From UBA11865 sp041570195 (GTDB lineage Bacteria > Chloroflexota > Anaerolineae > Promineifilales > Promineifilaceae), in the NCBI GenBank assembly GCA_041570195.1, contig JBFFWQ010000038.1:1-46958 (forward strand): a stretch of DNA of 46,958 nucleotides, given 5' to 3'. The first letter of the stretch is position 1. Every line of letters starts with the position of its first letter. Shown here piece by piece: positions 25,184-33,182 of this stretch. Made by a program: the position numbers and the translations under genes. The notes beneath the pieces were generated by a model that was given only the letters and a program-made list of their open reading frames with translations, was not told where the DNA came from and ran no database searches.

Positions 25184-25903
25184 TTACTCGAGCAGCGCCT
25201 TAAACTCCGGATCGTCGTGCAGGGTAGCCAGGTCGCCGTCTTGGGGCGCCCATTCTACGAGGTAGTCGTACAAGGCCATGCCCTCGGCCACGTTTTTCAT
25301 GGCCTTGTCTTTCTGACCGCTGACTGCATAGTAGCAACCCAGGTTGTAGAGCACCGTGCCCCGCCATTGCTCGCTATCGGATAGCTCCAGTTGTATGGCC
25401 GCCGCTTTCTCCTGCCTGGCGTTGGCCTCTTCGATCTGGCCTCGCTTGGCGAACAGCTCACCCAGGTGGGCCATGGGATGGTAGAAGTTCCCGGAAGCGA
25501 TCCGGCGCCATAGCGGTCGTCCGCGGGTCCATTCATAGCGCTCTGTGTCGCTCAGTTGCTCGTCGCTCAGGCCACTGATCCCGGCCACCAGATCCACGTG
25601 CGCTTTCTCGACCAGCGCTTCGATCTCTTCCCAGCGCGCTTCTTTGTACACCTCCCAGTAGCGGGCATTGGTGGCGTTGAAGTCATCGCCGTAATCCCGC
25701 CGTACCCAGCGCTCCGGATCGACCAGCTCCTTGCCCGCTTCCACATCCCAGTGGGCCACGTGGGCCAATATATCCTTCGGCGACCAATCATCGGCCGTGC
25801 CCTGGGACTCTCGCTCTTCCTCTGTGAGGCTGGCCAGAAACGCCTTCTCATATTCGTACGCAGTATCCAGAAGACCGATCAATTTATCGGCTAACTCACC
25901 CAT
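25184..25903 (-). CDS. DinB/ClbS-like four-helix protein with C-terminal TPR-like region
   Basis: 239 residues. The N-terminal domain (about 1-150) has the DinB/DfsB pattern: a helical start LIGLLDTAYEYEKAFLASL, WSPKDILAHVAHWD with a potential metal-binding histidine, and FYHPMAHLGELF with a second histidine pair. From about 165 the sequence QEKAAAIQLELSDSEQWRGTVLYNLGCYYAVSGQ reads as one or two TPR helices, ending with the family-typical DPEFKALLE. DinB-superfamily proteins are often thiol- or metal-dependent transferases or, for ClbS, hydrolases; the activity here is unknown. AGGAG is 7 nt before the ATG. Confidence 0.78.
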   Translation of the reverse strand: MGELADKLIGLLDTAYEYEKAFLASLTEEERESQGTADDWSPKDILAHVAHWDVEAGKELVDPERWVRRDYGDDFNATNARYWEVYKEARWEEIEALVEKAHVDLVAGISGLSDEQLSDTERYEWTRGRPLWRRIASGNFYHPMAHLGELFAKRGQIEEANARQEKAAAIQLELSDSEQWRGTVLYNLGCYYAVSGQKDKAMKNVAEGMALYDYLVEWAPQDGDLATLHDDPEFKALLE

Positions 25904-26053
25904 GTGGAACTCCTGTGTTGAATCTGTCAGCCGTCAGCTGACAGCAGCGGTCAGCTTCCCTGCCGGGCCAGTATATCTCAGTTACCATTCCTTTTCGAGC
26001 GGCAGGTTGGCCAGGCAGAAGCAGAAGATAACCTTGACCGCGTCAGGTTTGCC

Positions 26054-26083
26054 TTGTTTCGGGTCACTACTCTGGGCTAAAAT
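26054..26083 (+). promoter_or_regulatory. Candidate promoter of the UDG gene
   Basis: TTGTTT (26054-26059), an 18-bp spacer and TAAAAT (26078-26083), about 74 nt before the UDG ATG. The -35 is weak. Confidence 0.4.
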
Positions 26084-26156
26084 CGGGCGTCTGCTGGCCA
26101 TTGGAGGCCAAAAGCTCAGAGCTAATCGCTCAAGGCTACTCAGCAAGGAGATCCCT

Positions 26157-26777
26157 ATGCAATTTGGCCTATTTGAAGAACCGCTGCGCTTTGACAATTT
26201 TGACGAGTTGGTGGAAAGCATGGAGAGCATGGAAGATGATCCGTTGTTCTCGGCCGGAACCAACATGGTTATTTATCGCGGCAACCCCGAGGCCAGGTTG
26301 ATGATCATTGGCGAGGCGCCCGGCACGGAGGAAGATCGCCAGGGCAAACCCTTCGTTGGCCGCTCCGGCCAGTTGTTGGATCAGATCTTGGGCGCGGTGG
26401 AGTTGGATCCCGAACAAGATGTCTTTATCACCAACGCCGTTTTTCGCCTGCCGCCCGGGACCGGCGGCAAACCGCTGCGCAAGCCGACCCCGGACGAGAT
26501 TGCTTTCTACAAGCCCTACGTACTGGAGATTATCCGCTTCGTGGATCCGGTCATCATCCTCCTGAGCGGCAACGCGGCCACCGAGGCCATCCTGGGTGAG
26601 ACGGGCATCACCCGGCTACGCGGCAACTGGTATCCCTGGCACGGCCGGTGGCTGATGCCCATCTTTCACCCGGCCTACTTGCTGCGCAACCCGTCACGCA
26701 ATCCCGGCAGTCCCAAAGCATTGACCTGGCAGGATATTAGGGAAGTGCGGCGGAAGTATGATGAGATTGTGGGATAG
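26157..26777 (+). CDS. Uracil-DNA glycosylase, family 4-like, lacking all cysteines
   Basis: Predicted to remove uracil from DNA; 206 residues. Motif A GEAPGTEED (52-60), followed by GKPFVGRSGQLLDQIL, ITNAVFRLPP (91-100) and the C-terminal HPAYLLRNP (171-179) match family 4. Family 4 enzymes carry a [4Fe-4S] cluster held by four cysteines. This protein has no cysteine at all: the KCRPP site reads FRLPP, the cysteine before P-x-L reads YKPYV, and the N-terminal CxxC region reads SMES. It is either a cluster-free glycosylase or an altered family member. ATG 26157 has AAGGAG 7 nt upstream; the frame is open further upstream but shows no domain there. Confidence 0.85.
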   Translation: MQFGLFEEPLRFDNFDELVESMESMEDDPLFSAGTNMVIYRGNPEARLMIIGEAPGTEEDRQGKPFVGRSGQLLDQILGAVELDPEQDVFITNAVFRLPPGTGGKPLRKPTPDEIAFYKPYVLEIIRFVDPVIILLSGNAATEAILGETGITRLRGNWYPWHGRWLMPIFHPAYLLRNPSRNPGSPKALTWQDIREVRRKYDEIVG

Positions 26778-26860
26778 CGACTGGCTGTGAGGCGTTAGCC
26801 GGCAGCTTTCAGCCGTTAGCTCCTGGCCGCCACTTTTGAGCAAGTGGCGCTACAGTCTAG

Positions 26861-26936
26861 TTGATAGTCTGGAGATGGGCTGCTACAATTCTGTACGAAA
26901 CTGTAGATTCGATAGAACCGTACGAAATATACGAAA
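26861..26936 (+). promoter_or_regulatory. Promoter and repeated operator of the phd-relE operon
   Basis: TTGATA (26861-26866), a 17-bp spacer and TACAAT (26884-26889). The heptamer TACGAAA occurs three times at and after the expected start site: 26894-26900, 26921-26927 and 26930-26936. Repeats over the start site are where an antitoxin-toxin complex would bind to repress its own operon. Confidence 0.65.
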
Positions 26937-26958
26937 TGCGTTAATGGGAGCGGAAACT

Positions 26959-27228
26959 ATGACCACTTTGGCGAGTGACAAGGCCCGGGCCAATTGGCGG
27001 GACGTGCTCGATTCGGCCGGAAAAGGCGAAGATATTGTCGTGGAGCGCTACGGCAAGCCGGCCGTGGCCATCATCGCCTATGATGATTACTTGGCCATCC
27101 ACGAAGTGTTGGCTGAAATGAGGCAGGCTCGGGAGGCACAGAAGGTGCTGGACGAATGGCGAGCCGATCCAGATACGTCCCGGCCTTGGCAGGACGTCAA
27201 AGATGACCTATTAGTCGCCAATAAGTAA
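26959..27228 (+). CDS. Phd/YefM-family antitoxin
   Basis: The antitoxin half of a type II toxin-antitoxin module; it should bind and silence the following toxin and repress the operon. 89 residues. The N-terminal Phd fold (TLASDKARANWRDVLDSA, then EDIVVERYGKPAVAIIAYDDY) is clear. The C-terminal part (about 55-89, acidic and aromatic, WRADPDTSRPWQDVKDD) would wrap the toxin. ATG 26959 has GGA 5 nt and GGGAG 9 nt upstream; earlier in-frame starts overlap the operator repeats. The stop is 1 nt from the toxin ATG. Confidence 0.9.
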   Translation: MTTLASDKARANWRDVLDSAGKGEDIVVERYGKPAVAIIAYDDYLAIHEVLAEMRQAREAQKVLDEWRADPDTSRPWQDVKDDLLVANK

Positions 27229-27229
27229 C

Positions 27230-27502
27230 ATGGCCGGAACCGGGCAATGGCAGGTGCTCATCAGTCGCCGGGCCGAGCGGGTGCTTCGCCGTCTTCCGAA
27301 GGATGTTCTGCTGAGGATAAGCTCTGCCATCGACGGCCTGGCTGACGATCCATACTCTGCGGGCTGCAAGAAACTGACCGGTCATGAGTTGTTCCAAATC
27401 CGGGTAGGGGTCTGGCGGATCATCTACGCGCTTCAAGATGATGAACTCATCGTTCTGGTATTGACTGTTGCCTCGAGGGGTGAGGCCTATCGAAGCTTAT
27501 GA
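27230..27502 (+). CDS. RelE/ParE-superfamily toxin
   Basis: A predicted ribosome-dependent mRNA interferase (RelE type), 90 residues. WQVLISRRAERVLRRLPKDV opens the fold, the middle shows the family LADDPYSAGCKKLTGHELFQIRVGVWRIIYAL, and basic residues (R43-K51 region, R59, R65) could contact RNA. The KLxG...RIRVGxWRIIY pattern fits RelE rather than ParE. It begins 1 nt after the antitoxin gene, so translation is probably coupled. Its stop overlaps the ATG of the downstream methyltransferase by 4 nt (ATGA). Confidence 0.9.
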   Translation: MAGTGQWQVLISRRAERVLRRLPKDVLLRISSAIDGLADDPYSAGCKKLTGHELFQIRVGVWRIIYALQDDELIVLVLTVASRGEAYRSL

Positions 27503-28227
27503 GCCACTCTGAACAGGCCTTTACACGCGGCGAGCCTGGTTACGTGTGGCGCTCTGGGCAGGAGCGGCGATTGGCTATGGTGCGACAGTGGGCTGACCTA
27601 TCTGGCCGGGTCCTGGACGACGGTTGTGGATTGGGCACCTGGTTGGAGGCCCTAGGCCCGTATAGCAACCACCGTTTTGGGCTGGAATTGGAATTTGAGC
27701 GGGTCCGGCAAGCTCGGCCGCGGGCGGAGGGCGTGGTTCAAGCCGTGGGCGAGCGCCTGCCGTTTAACGACGGTACCTTCGACGTCGTCCTGAGCAACGA
27801 GGTCATCGAGCACGTGGACGACGATCGGTTGGCGGTGAGCGAGATGGTTCGGGTGACCAGGCCAGGCGGCCGGATCGTGATTTTCTGCCCCAATCGCTGG
27901 TACCCGGTGGAGCAGCACGGCGTTTACTGGCGCGGCCGCTACAAGTTCGGCAACATCCCCCTGGTCAACTATCTTCCCAACCCGTTGCGCGACCGGCTGG
28001 CGCCGCACGTACGAGCCTACACCAGCGGCCGATTGCGCGCACTGATCCACGGGCTGCCGGTCGACCTCATTCACCATGGACGGATCTACGGCGGCTACGA
28101 CAACATCGAAACTCGCTGGCCGCGTTTCGGGCGAACGTTGAAGCGGGGGTTGTACGCGGCCGAAAAGACGCCTCTTGCTACCCTAGGCATTTCCCACCTG
28201 TTGGTGCTCGAGAAACGGGGCCAGTAG
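27499..28227 (+). CDS. Class I SAM-dependent methyltransferase coupled to the toxin gene
   Basis: 242 residues with a methyltransferase type 11 core: motif I VLDDGCGLGTWLE (38-50), an acidic strand-2 end (GLELEFERV), LPFNDGTFDVVLSNEVIEHVDDD and RPGGRIVIFCPNRWYPVE. The C-terminal 90 residues are basic and may bind the acceptor. It starts inside the stop codon of the RelE toxin gene (ATGA overlap), so it is translated from the same mRNA. Whether it serves the toxin system or only follows it cannot be decided here. The acceptor is unknown; similar proteins methylate quinone, lipid or sugar precursors. Confidence 0.84.
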   Translation: MSHSEQAFTRGEPGYVWRSGQERRLAMVRQWADLSGRVLDDGCGLGTWLEALGPYSNHRFGLELEFERVRQARPRAEGVVQAVGERLPFNDGTFDVVLSNEVIEHVDDDRLAVSEMVRVTRPGGRIVIFCPNRWYPVEQHGVYWRGRYKFGNIPLVNYLPNPLRDRLAPHVRAYTSGRLRALIHGLPVDLIHHGRIYGGYDNIETRWPRFGRTLKRGLYAAEKTPLATLGISHLLVLEKRGQ

Positions 28228-28418
28228 CCGTGCGCCGTAGTTCCGGAGCGCGATGTGCGACCATTGGAACTGGCGAAGCAACAGAATGAAATGTGACACG
28301 GACGAGCGCCGAAGAAGTTGAAAGTCCCGTGCTTACCCCATTAGGGTTGCGTCTGGAACTGAGTAGCTGACAGATAGGAATCGGGACGTAGACGAGCGCC
28401 GACGGGAGATGAGGTGGC
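28228..28418. other. Unexplained structured-looking intergenic segment
   Basis: Contains the direct repeat GACGAGCGCCGA at 28301-28312 and 28391-28402, and G/C-rich strings such as GTGCGACC, GGCGAAGCAACAG and GAAAGTCCCGTGC that recall the 5' region of group II introns. No intron-encoded protein or domain V was found. It could be an intron scar or a small RNA; nothing firm can be said. Confidence 0.3.
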
Positions 28419-28447
28419 TTGACGCTATCTAGGCCGCTCTGTACAAT
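28419..28447 (+). promoter_or_regulatory. Promoter of the DUF1385 gene, probably leaderless
   Basis: TTGACG (28419-28424), a 17-bp spacer and TACAAT (28442-28447). The ATG starts 8 nt after the last base of the -10 box, so transcription would begin at or next to the start codon. Confidence 0.7.
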
Positions 28448-28454
28448 CCGCTTC

Positions 28455-29414
28455 ATGCCCGAATCTTTTACGAAATCGAACTTCAGTTACGGCGGCCAGG
28501 CGGTCATCGAAGGAGTCATGATGCGCGGCTCCAAGTCACTGTCCGTGGCTGTTCGCAACCCCAAGGATGAGATCATCATCCACACCGAGCCGCTTGATCC
28601 ACGTATCTATGGCGGCCGCATGGCCAAAATACCCTTTGTCCGCGGCCTGACGCTGCTGTGGGATGCCCTGGGGCTGGGTATCAAGAGCCTTATGTTCTCG
28701 GCCGAAGTGGCGCTGGAAGAGGAGAAGGAAGAAGGGGCTGGCAACGTTTTTGAAGGCCCGGTCCAGTGGGTAACCATCCTGCTCTCGCTGTCATTCTCCG
28801 TCGCTTTGTTCTTCGTGCTGCCAGCTTTTGTGGGCGGCCAGATCGAGAAATTGTTGGGACTTGACCGGGCCCACCTGGTCAGCAATATTATCGAGGGGCT
28901 GCTCCGCCTGCTACTTCTCATTGGCTACATCTGGGTCATTGGCCGTTTGCCCGACATCAAGCGGCTTTATGGCTACCATGGGGCCGAGCATAAGACGATC
29001 AATGCCTATGAAGCCGGGGCCGAACTGACGCCTGAGTCCGTTGCCAAACATTCCTTGCAACATCCCAGGTGCGGCACAGCCTTTTTATTGACAGTTGTCG
29101 TTATCTCGATTCTGTTCTTCAGTCTGTTGCCGCCGATGTCCATCCCAGTGCGGGTCCTATCGCGCATTGTCTTCCTGCCTGTAGTGGCCGGCATCGCCTA
29201 CGAGGTGATCCGTTTCACGGCCCGGCACCAGGACAAGGCCATCATTCGAGCCATCACCAAGCCCAACCTGGCTCTGCAACGTCTGACGACCCGCGAACCG
29301 GACGAAGGCATGTTGGCCGTGGCCATCGCCGCTTTCAAAGAGGTGCTGGCCACCGAGGTTGAGCTGCCGGTCGAGCAACCGGTCGCCATAACCGAAGCCC
29401 AGGCCGCCGATTGA
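28455..29414 (+). CDS. DUF1385 integral membrane protein
   Basis: A conserved membrane protein of unknown function, 319 residues. The family signature YGGQAVIEGVMMRG is at about 12-25. Transmembrane helices lie near 105-125, 145-165, 205-225 and 230-250. The conserved HGAEHKTINAYE and QHPRCGTAFL motifs, with invariant histidines and a cysteine, are present and suggest a metal site on the cytoplasmic side. In many genomes this family neighbours prfA/prmC; here it lies between the toxin operon and mdh. ATG 28455 is chosen over an earlier in-frame TTG because the promoter occupies that region. No ribosome-binding site is seen. Confidence 0.9.
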   Translation: MPESFTKSNFSYGGQAVIEGVMMRGSKSLSVAVRNPKDEIIIHTEPLDPRIYGGRMAKIPFVRGLTLLWDALGLGIKSLMFSAEVALEEEKEEGAGNVFEGPVQWVTILLSLSFSVALFFVLPAFVGGQIEKLLGLDRAHLVSNIIEGLLRLLLLIGYIWVIGRLPDIKRLYGYHGAEHKTINAYEAGAELTPESVAKHSLQHPRCGTAFLLTVVVISILFFSLLPPMSIPVRVLSRIVFLPVVAGIAYEVIRFTARHQDKAIIRAITKPNLALQRLTTREPDEGMLAVAIAAFKEVLATEVELPVEQPVAITEAQAAD

Positions 29415-29573
29415 GCGAGAACCAACCAGCTCAGCCAAATCGTCAACTGGGAGCGTGAGCCCGCCTTAACAACACTCAAGTCGTCACAAACTCTGAAGCC
29501 AAGAAGTTTTACATTCGAAGAATCCTGTTAATCTTGTCAATCTGCGTCCCATTTTCGAGGAGGTATTGAAGAC

Positions 29574-30515
29574 ATGCGAAATAAGATAGCGTTTTACGGC
29601 GCCGGCAACGTGGGAGCTACAGCCGCTCACTGGCTGGCCAACATGGAATTAGGCGACTGCGTCCTGTTTGATATTTTCGGCCAGGTGGCGGCCGGCAAGG
29701 CCCTGGACCTTTATGAGGCCGGTCCGGCCATCGGCTTTGACGCGCGCGTCACCGGCAGCAGCGATGCCAGCGCCATCGAGGGCGCCGACGTCGTCGTGGT
29801 CACGGCCGGCGTGCCGCGGCGCAAAGACCCGGAGACAGGCAAGTTCCCCAGCCGCGACGAGTTGGTCAAGATCAACCAGAAAGTGATGGAAGACGTCTCG
29901 ACCAACATCAAGAAGTATGCGCCCGACAGCATCGTCGTCGTGGTCAGCAACCCGCTGGATGCTATGTGCCACGTGGTCCAGCACGTGACTGGTTTCCCCC
30001 GGGAACGGATCATCGGCCAGGCAGGGGCCCTGGATACGGCTCGCTACAAAACCTTCATCGCCATGGAGCTGGGCGTCAGCGTCGAGGATGTCCATGGCAT
30101 CGTCCTGGGTGGACATGGCGACACGATGGTGCCCCTACCGCGGCACACATCGGTGGCAGGGATTCCCATCACCGAATTGCTGGACGAAGAAAAGCTGGCC
30201 GCCATCATCGAACGTACAGCCAAAGGCGGCGGTGAAATCGTCGGCTTGCTGGGCTACAGTGGCTATTTCGCGCCGGCCGCCGGTGTGGCCATCATGGTCG
30301 AGTCGATTCTCAAGGATAAGAAACGCGTACTGCCTTGCGCCGTCTACACCCAGGGCGAATATGGTTATAGCGACTTGTTCCTGGGCTTGCCCACAGTGCT
30401 TGGCCAAAACGGAATCGAGCGGGTCATCGAGATGGAGCTCAACGAGAGTGAGAAGGCCAAGTTGGATCACTCGGCGCAGGCGGTGCGCAGCGTGGTCGAG
30501 GTGTTGGGCTACTAG
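29574..30515 (+). CDS. mdh: NAD-dependent malate dehydrogenase (LDH-like tetramer type)
   Basis: Interconverts malate and oxaloacetate in the citric-acid cycle; 313 residues. GAGNVGA (9-15) and D33 at the end of strand 2 indicate NAD. D154, R157 and H181 (GGHGDTMVP) form the substrate and proton-relay site, and NPLDAM is present. Overall sequence is close to Chloroflexus malate dehydrogenase. The active-site loop is unusual: after GVPR the sequence reads RKDPETGKFPSRDEL, about six residues longer than the common KPGMSRDDL. R82/R83 and R94 should still supply the two substrate arginines. GGAGG lies 10-11 nt before the ATG. Confidence 0.94.
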   Translation: MRNKIAFYGAGNVGATAAHWLANMELGDCVLFDIFGQVAAGKALDLYEAGPAIGFDARVTGSSDASAIEGADVVVVTAGVPRRKDPETGKFPSRDELVKINQKVMEDVSTNIKKYAPDSIVVVVSNPLDAMCHVVQHVTGFPRERIIGQAGALDTARYKTFIAMELGVSVEDVHGIVLGGHGDTMVPLPRHTSVAGIPITELLDEEKLAAIIERTAKGGGEIVGLLGYSGYFAPAAGVAIMVESILKDKKRVLPCAVYTQGEYGYSDLFLGLPTVLGQNGIERVIEMELNESEKAKLDHSAQAVRSVVEVLGY

Positions 30516-30628
30516 CGGATAGCCGCTGACTGTTAGCGACCAGCTACCAGCGCCGAGCCGCTAGCGATTATCTGTTATGTCAACTTGGACCTTGTGTTTG
30601 CTCCATTTGACTACCATCGGCGATTAGC

Positions 30629-32275
30629 ATGGAAGTTTCTCTGATTCTTCGTAACGGCAAGATATATACCGTGGACGACGCGCGGCCATGGGTTTCGGCC
30701 GTGGCCATCGCCGGCCGCTCCATCGTCGGGGTGGGGGATGACAGGCAGATGTTGGATCTGGCCGGGCCACGTACGGAAGTGATCGACCTGGCCGGCCGCT
30801 TGGCTTTGCCCGGGCTGTGCGATGCCCATATTCACTTCTACTATTGGTGCCTGGCCCGGCACTTGGCGCCCGTGGCCGGCAGTCCGAGCAAGGAAGAGAT
30901 GCTGGCCCGCGTAGGGCGCTGGATGCATTCGGCACCGGATACCGCCTGGGTGGGCGGCTGGGGCTGGAATGAGAACTTGTGGCCTGACCCATCACCGCCC
31001 ACGCGTGACGACCTGGATGAAATCACAGGAACAGAGCGGCCGGCTTTGCTATGGCGGGTGGACATGCATGCTGCGGTGGCCAATAGCGCCGCTCTGCGCG
31101 CGGCCGGCATTGACCAGGGCACGCCTGATCCGGCCGGCGGGCTCATCGGCCGGGACGCGACCGGCCGGCCCAATGGTTTGTTATGGGAATTGGCCATCAA
31201 CCTGGTGGCCGAGCAAATGCCGGATCCAGATTCACAAACCGTGGCTGCGGCCCTGGAAGGCGGCATGTCTGAACTGCACCGCTTGGGCGTGACCGCCGTG
31301 CACGACCAACGCATGAAGGACCACGATGAAGGTCCCGTGGCCCTGGCCGCTTACCAGGCCCTGAACCGCACCGGCCGGCTGGCCCTGCGACTGAATTGCA
31401 ACCTGGCCGCCCACGACCTGGACCATATCGAAGCCCTGGGCCTGGCCAGCGGCTTCGGCGACGATTATTTGCGGCTGGGACATGTCAAGCTATTTACCGA
31501 CGGCAGCATGGGCAGCAAGACGGCCTGGATGCTGGCGCCTTATGAACCCGGCCCGGACGGCGACCGGACCAACACTGGCCTCAGCGTCACGCCGCCGGAG
31601 CAGATGGCCGCCGAGTTCCGCCGGGCGGCCGAGGCCGGCTTCCCGGTTAGCGTGCACGCCATCGGCGACCGGGCCAACCGCGTTGTGCTGGACATCTTTG
31701 AAGAGCTGTCCCAGACCGGTCCCCAGCCGCCCATTCCGCACCGGATCGAACACGTGCAGATCCTGGACCCAGCCGACGCGTCGCGCCTGGCGGCCATGGA
31801 CATCACGGCCAGCGTCCAGCCGGTGCACGCCATCGACGATATGGAGACGGCCGAGCGGGTGCTGGGCGATCGCGCGGCCCATGTCTACAATTTCCAGACC
31901 CTGGCCCAGAGCGGCGCGCTACTGGCCCTGGGCAGCGACGCCCCAGTGGCCGACCCTAGCCCGTTCATCGGTATTCATGCCGCTGTATGCCGTCAGCGGC
32001 CGAAGCAGATGTCCGCCGGTCCGTGGTACGGCGCGGAAGCGCTGAGCCTCGAGCAGACTATCTACGGTTATACCCTGGGTGCGGCCCGGGCCGCCGGCTG
32101 GCAAGACACAACCGGCAGCATCAGCCCCGGCAAGCGGGCCGATATCGTCGTGCTGGATCACGACCTGTTCGCCATCGTCGACGCAGGTGTAACCGGCCGC
32201 GAAATCGCCAATACCCAGGTGGCGATGACGATTTTTGACGGCCGGATCGTTTATGAAGGGACTGGAGGCCAGTAA
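30629..32275 (+). CDS. YtcJ-like metal-dependent amidohydrolase
   Basis: A predicted zinc-dependent hydrolase of the amidohydrolase superfamily (Amidohydro_3, YtcJ group), 548 residues, cytoplasmic. Beta-sandwich segments flank a TIM barrel. Metal ligands: H67 and H69 (CDAHIHF), then histidines in VSVHAIGDRAN and HRIEHVQ, and the aspartate in LGSDAPVADPSPF. WVGGWGWNENLW is the usual YtcJ pattern, and the C-terminal SPGKRADIVVLD closes the sandwich. The substrate is unknown. TTGACATAAC (minus, 30583-30574) lies just upstream. No ribosome site is obvious. Confidence 0.9.
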   Translation: MEVSLILRNGKIYTVDDARPWVSAVAIAGRSIVGVGDDRQMLDLAGPRTEVIDLAGRLALPGLCDAHIHFYYWCLARHLAPVAGSPSKEEMLARVGRWMHSAPDTAWVGGWGWNENLWPDPSPPTRDDLDEITGTERPALLWRVDMHAAVANSAALRAAGIDQGTPDPAGGLIGRDATGRPNGLLWELAINLVAEQMPDPDSQTVAAALEGGMSELHRLGVTAVHDQRMKDHDEGPVALAAYQALNRTGRLALRLNCNLAAHDLDHIEALGLASGFGDDYLRLGHVKLFTDGSMGSKTAWMLAPYEPGPDGDRTNTGLSVTPPEQMAAEFRRAAEAGFPVSVHAIGDRANRVVLDIFEELSQTGPQPPIPHRIEHVQILDPADASRLAAMDITASVQPVHAIDDMETAERVLGDRAAHVYNFQTLAQSGALLALGSDAPVADPSPFIGIHAAVCRQRPKQMSAGPWYGAEALSLEQTIYGYTLGAARAAGWQDTTGSISPGKRADIVVLDHDLFAIVDAGVTGREIANTQVAMTIFDGRIVYEGTGGQ

Positions 32276-32335
32276 TTGGTGGCTGGTGGCTGGTCGCTGG
32301 CGACCGGTTTGGGAAATCGCCGCCTGATAGTGCAA

Positions 32336-32351
32336 ACCCGTTGAAACGGGT
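32336..32351. repeat. Short hairpin after the amidohydrolase gene
   Basis: ACCCGT, loop TGAA, ACGGGT, followed by CATTTAG. It is preceded by degenerate GGTGGCTGGT repeats (32277-32305). A weak terminator or a small dispersed palindrome. Confidence 0.4.
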
Positions 32352-32410
32352 CATTTAGTGGGTAATCCTGTCAATCTTGTGTATCCTGCCGGATACTTCT
32401 GACCACGAAT

Positions 32411-33097
32411 ATGATCGGTACGCTCCAAGAGACGTCCTTGCATCATGACCTGAAGCAGTGGTGCGCCCGGCCGGCCGACCGGTTGGAGGTCGTGGTCGAC
32501 GGCTACGAGGTCGACGTGGTCGGCCATGGGCGCCTGGTCGAAGTCCAGACGGGCAGCTTCAGCGCGTTGAAAGCGAAATTAGCCGCCCTGTTGCCCGATT
32601 ACCCGGTGCAGGTTGTCTATCCGATCGCCAAGGAGCGCTGGATTTGCCGGGTCGACGACCGGGATCGCCCTATTTCACGTCGAAAATCGCCCAAACGCGG
32701 CCGGATCGAGGAATTGTTCGGCGAATTACTGCGTTTGCCGGAGACGGCCGTCCATCCTAATTTCTCGCTGCTGGTCCTGCTGACCCAGGAGGAGGTGGTC
32801 TGGCGCGATGACGGCCGGGGCAGCTGGCGGCGTAGAGGCTGGAGCGTGGCCGACCGGCGGCTGTTGGCCGTGCTAGATGAGACCTTGTTCAACCAGCCGG
32901 CCGATTATCAACGCCTGATCCCGGCCGATCTGCATGGGCCCTTCACCAATCGAGACCTGGCCGAGAGCCTGGCCGTACGCCGGCCGCTGGCCACCAAGAT
33001 GACCTACTGCCTGCGGCGTATGGACCTGCTCGAACAAGTGGGCAAACGCGGGCGCTTTAACCTGTACCAAAGGATAGGAACGGCGATCACGGAGTAG
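32411..33097 (+). CDS. Predicted PD-(D/E)xK-type nuclease with C-terminal winged helix
   Basis: 228 residues, not a family I can name. The first 80 residues have a restriction-endonuclease-like pattern: a helix with E7, a strand VVVDGYEVDVVG carrying D35, then LVEVQTGSF with E44 and Q46 (an ExQ variant of ExK), and a helix SALKAKLAALL with K54/K56. Residues about 170-225 look like a winged helix-turn-helix (TNRDLAESLAVRRPLATKMTYCL). A DNA-processing or regulatory role is plausible but inferred. It ends 86 nt before the HicB-DinB gene on the same strand, so the two may be cotranscribed. Confidence 0.6.
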   Translation: MIGTLQETSLHHDLKQWCARPADRLEVVVDGYEVDVVGHGRLVEVQTGSFSALKAKLAALLPDYPVQVVYPIAKERWICRVDDRDRPISRRKSPKRGRIEELFGELLRLPETAVHPNFSLLVLLTQEEVVWRDDGRGSWRRRGWSVADRRLLAVLDETLFNQPADYQRLIPADLHGPFTNRDLAESLAVRRPLATKMTYCLRRMDLLEQVGKRGRFNLYQRIGTAITE

Positions 33098-33182
33098 GGA
33101 TCGGCCTCTGTCTGATCCCCGTTTGCGAAGCGGTCGCTCTGCGACATCCCTGATCCCCAGTCCCTGACTCCAGGAGTTTCCG

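Noticed and set aside
25731..26156. N-terminal extension of the UDG gene
   Set aside because: The frame is open but has no homology-like sequence, and the ATG at 26157 has an AAGGAG ribosome site.
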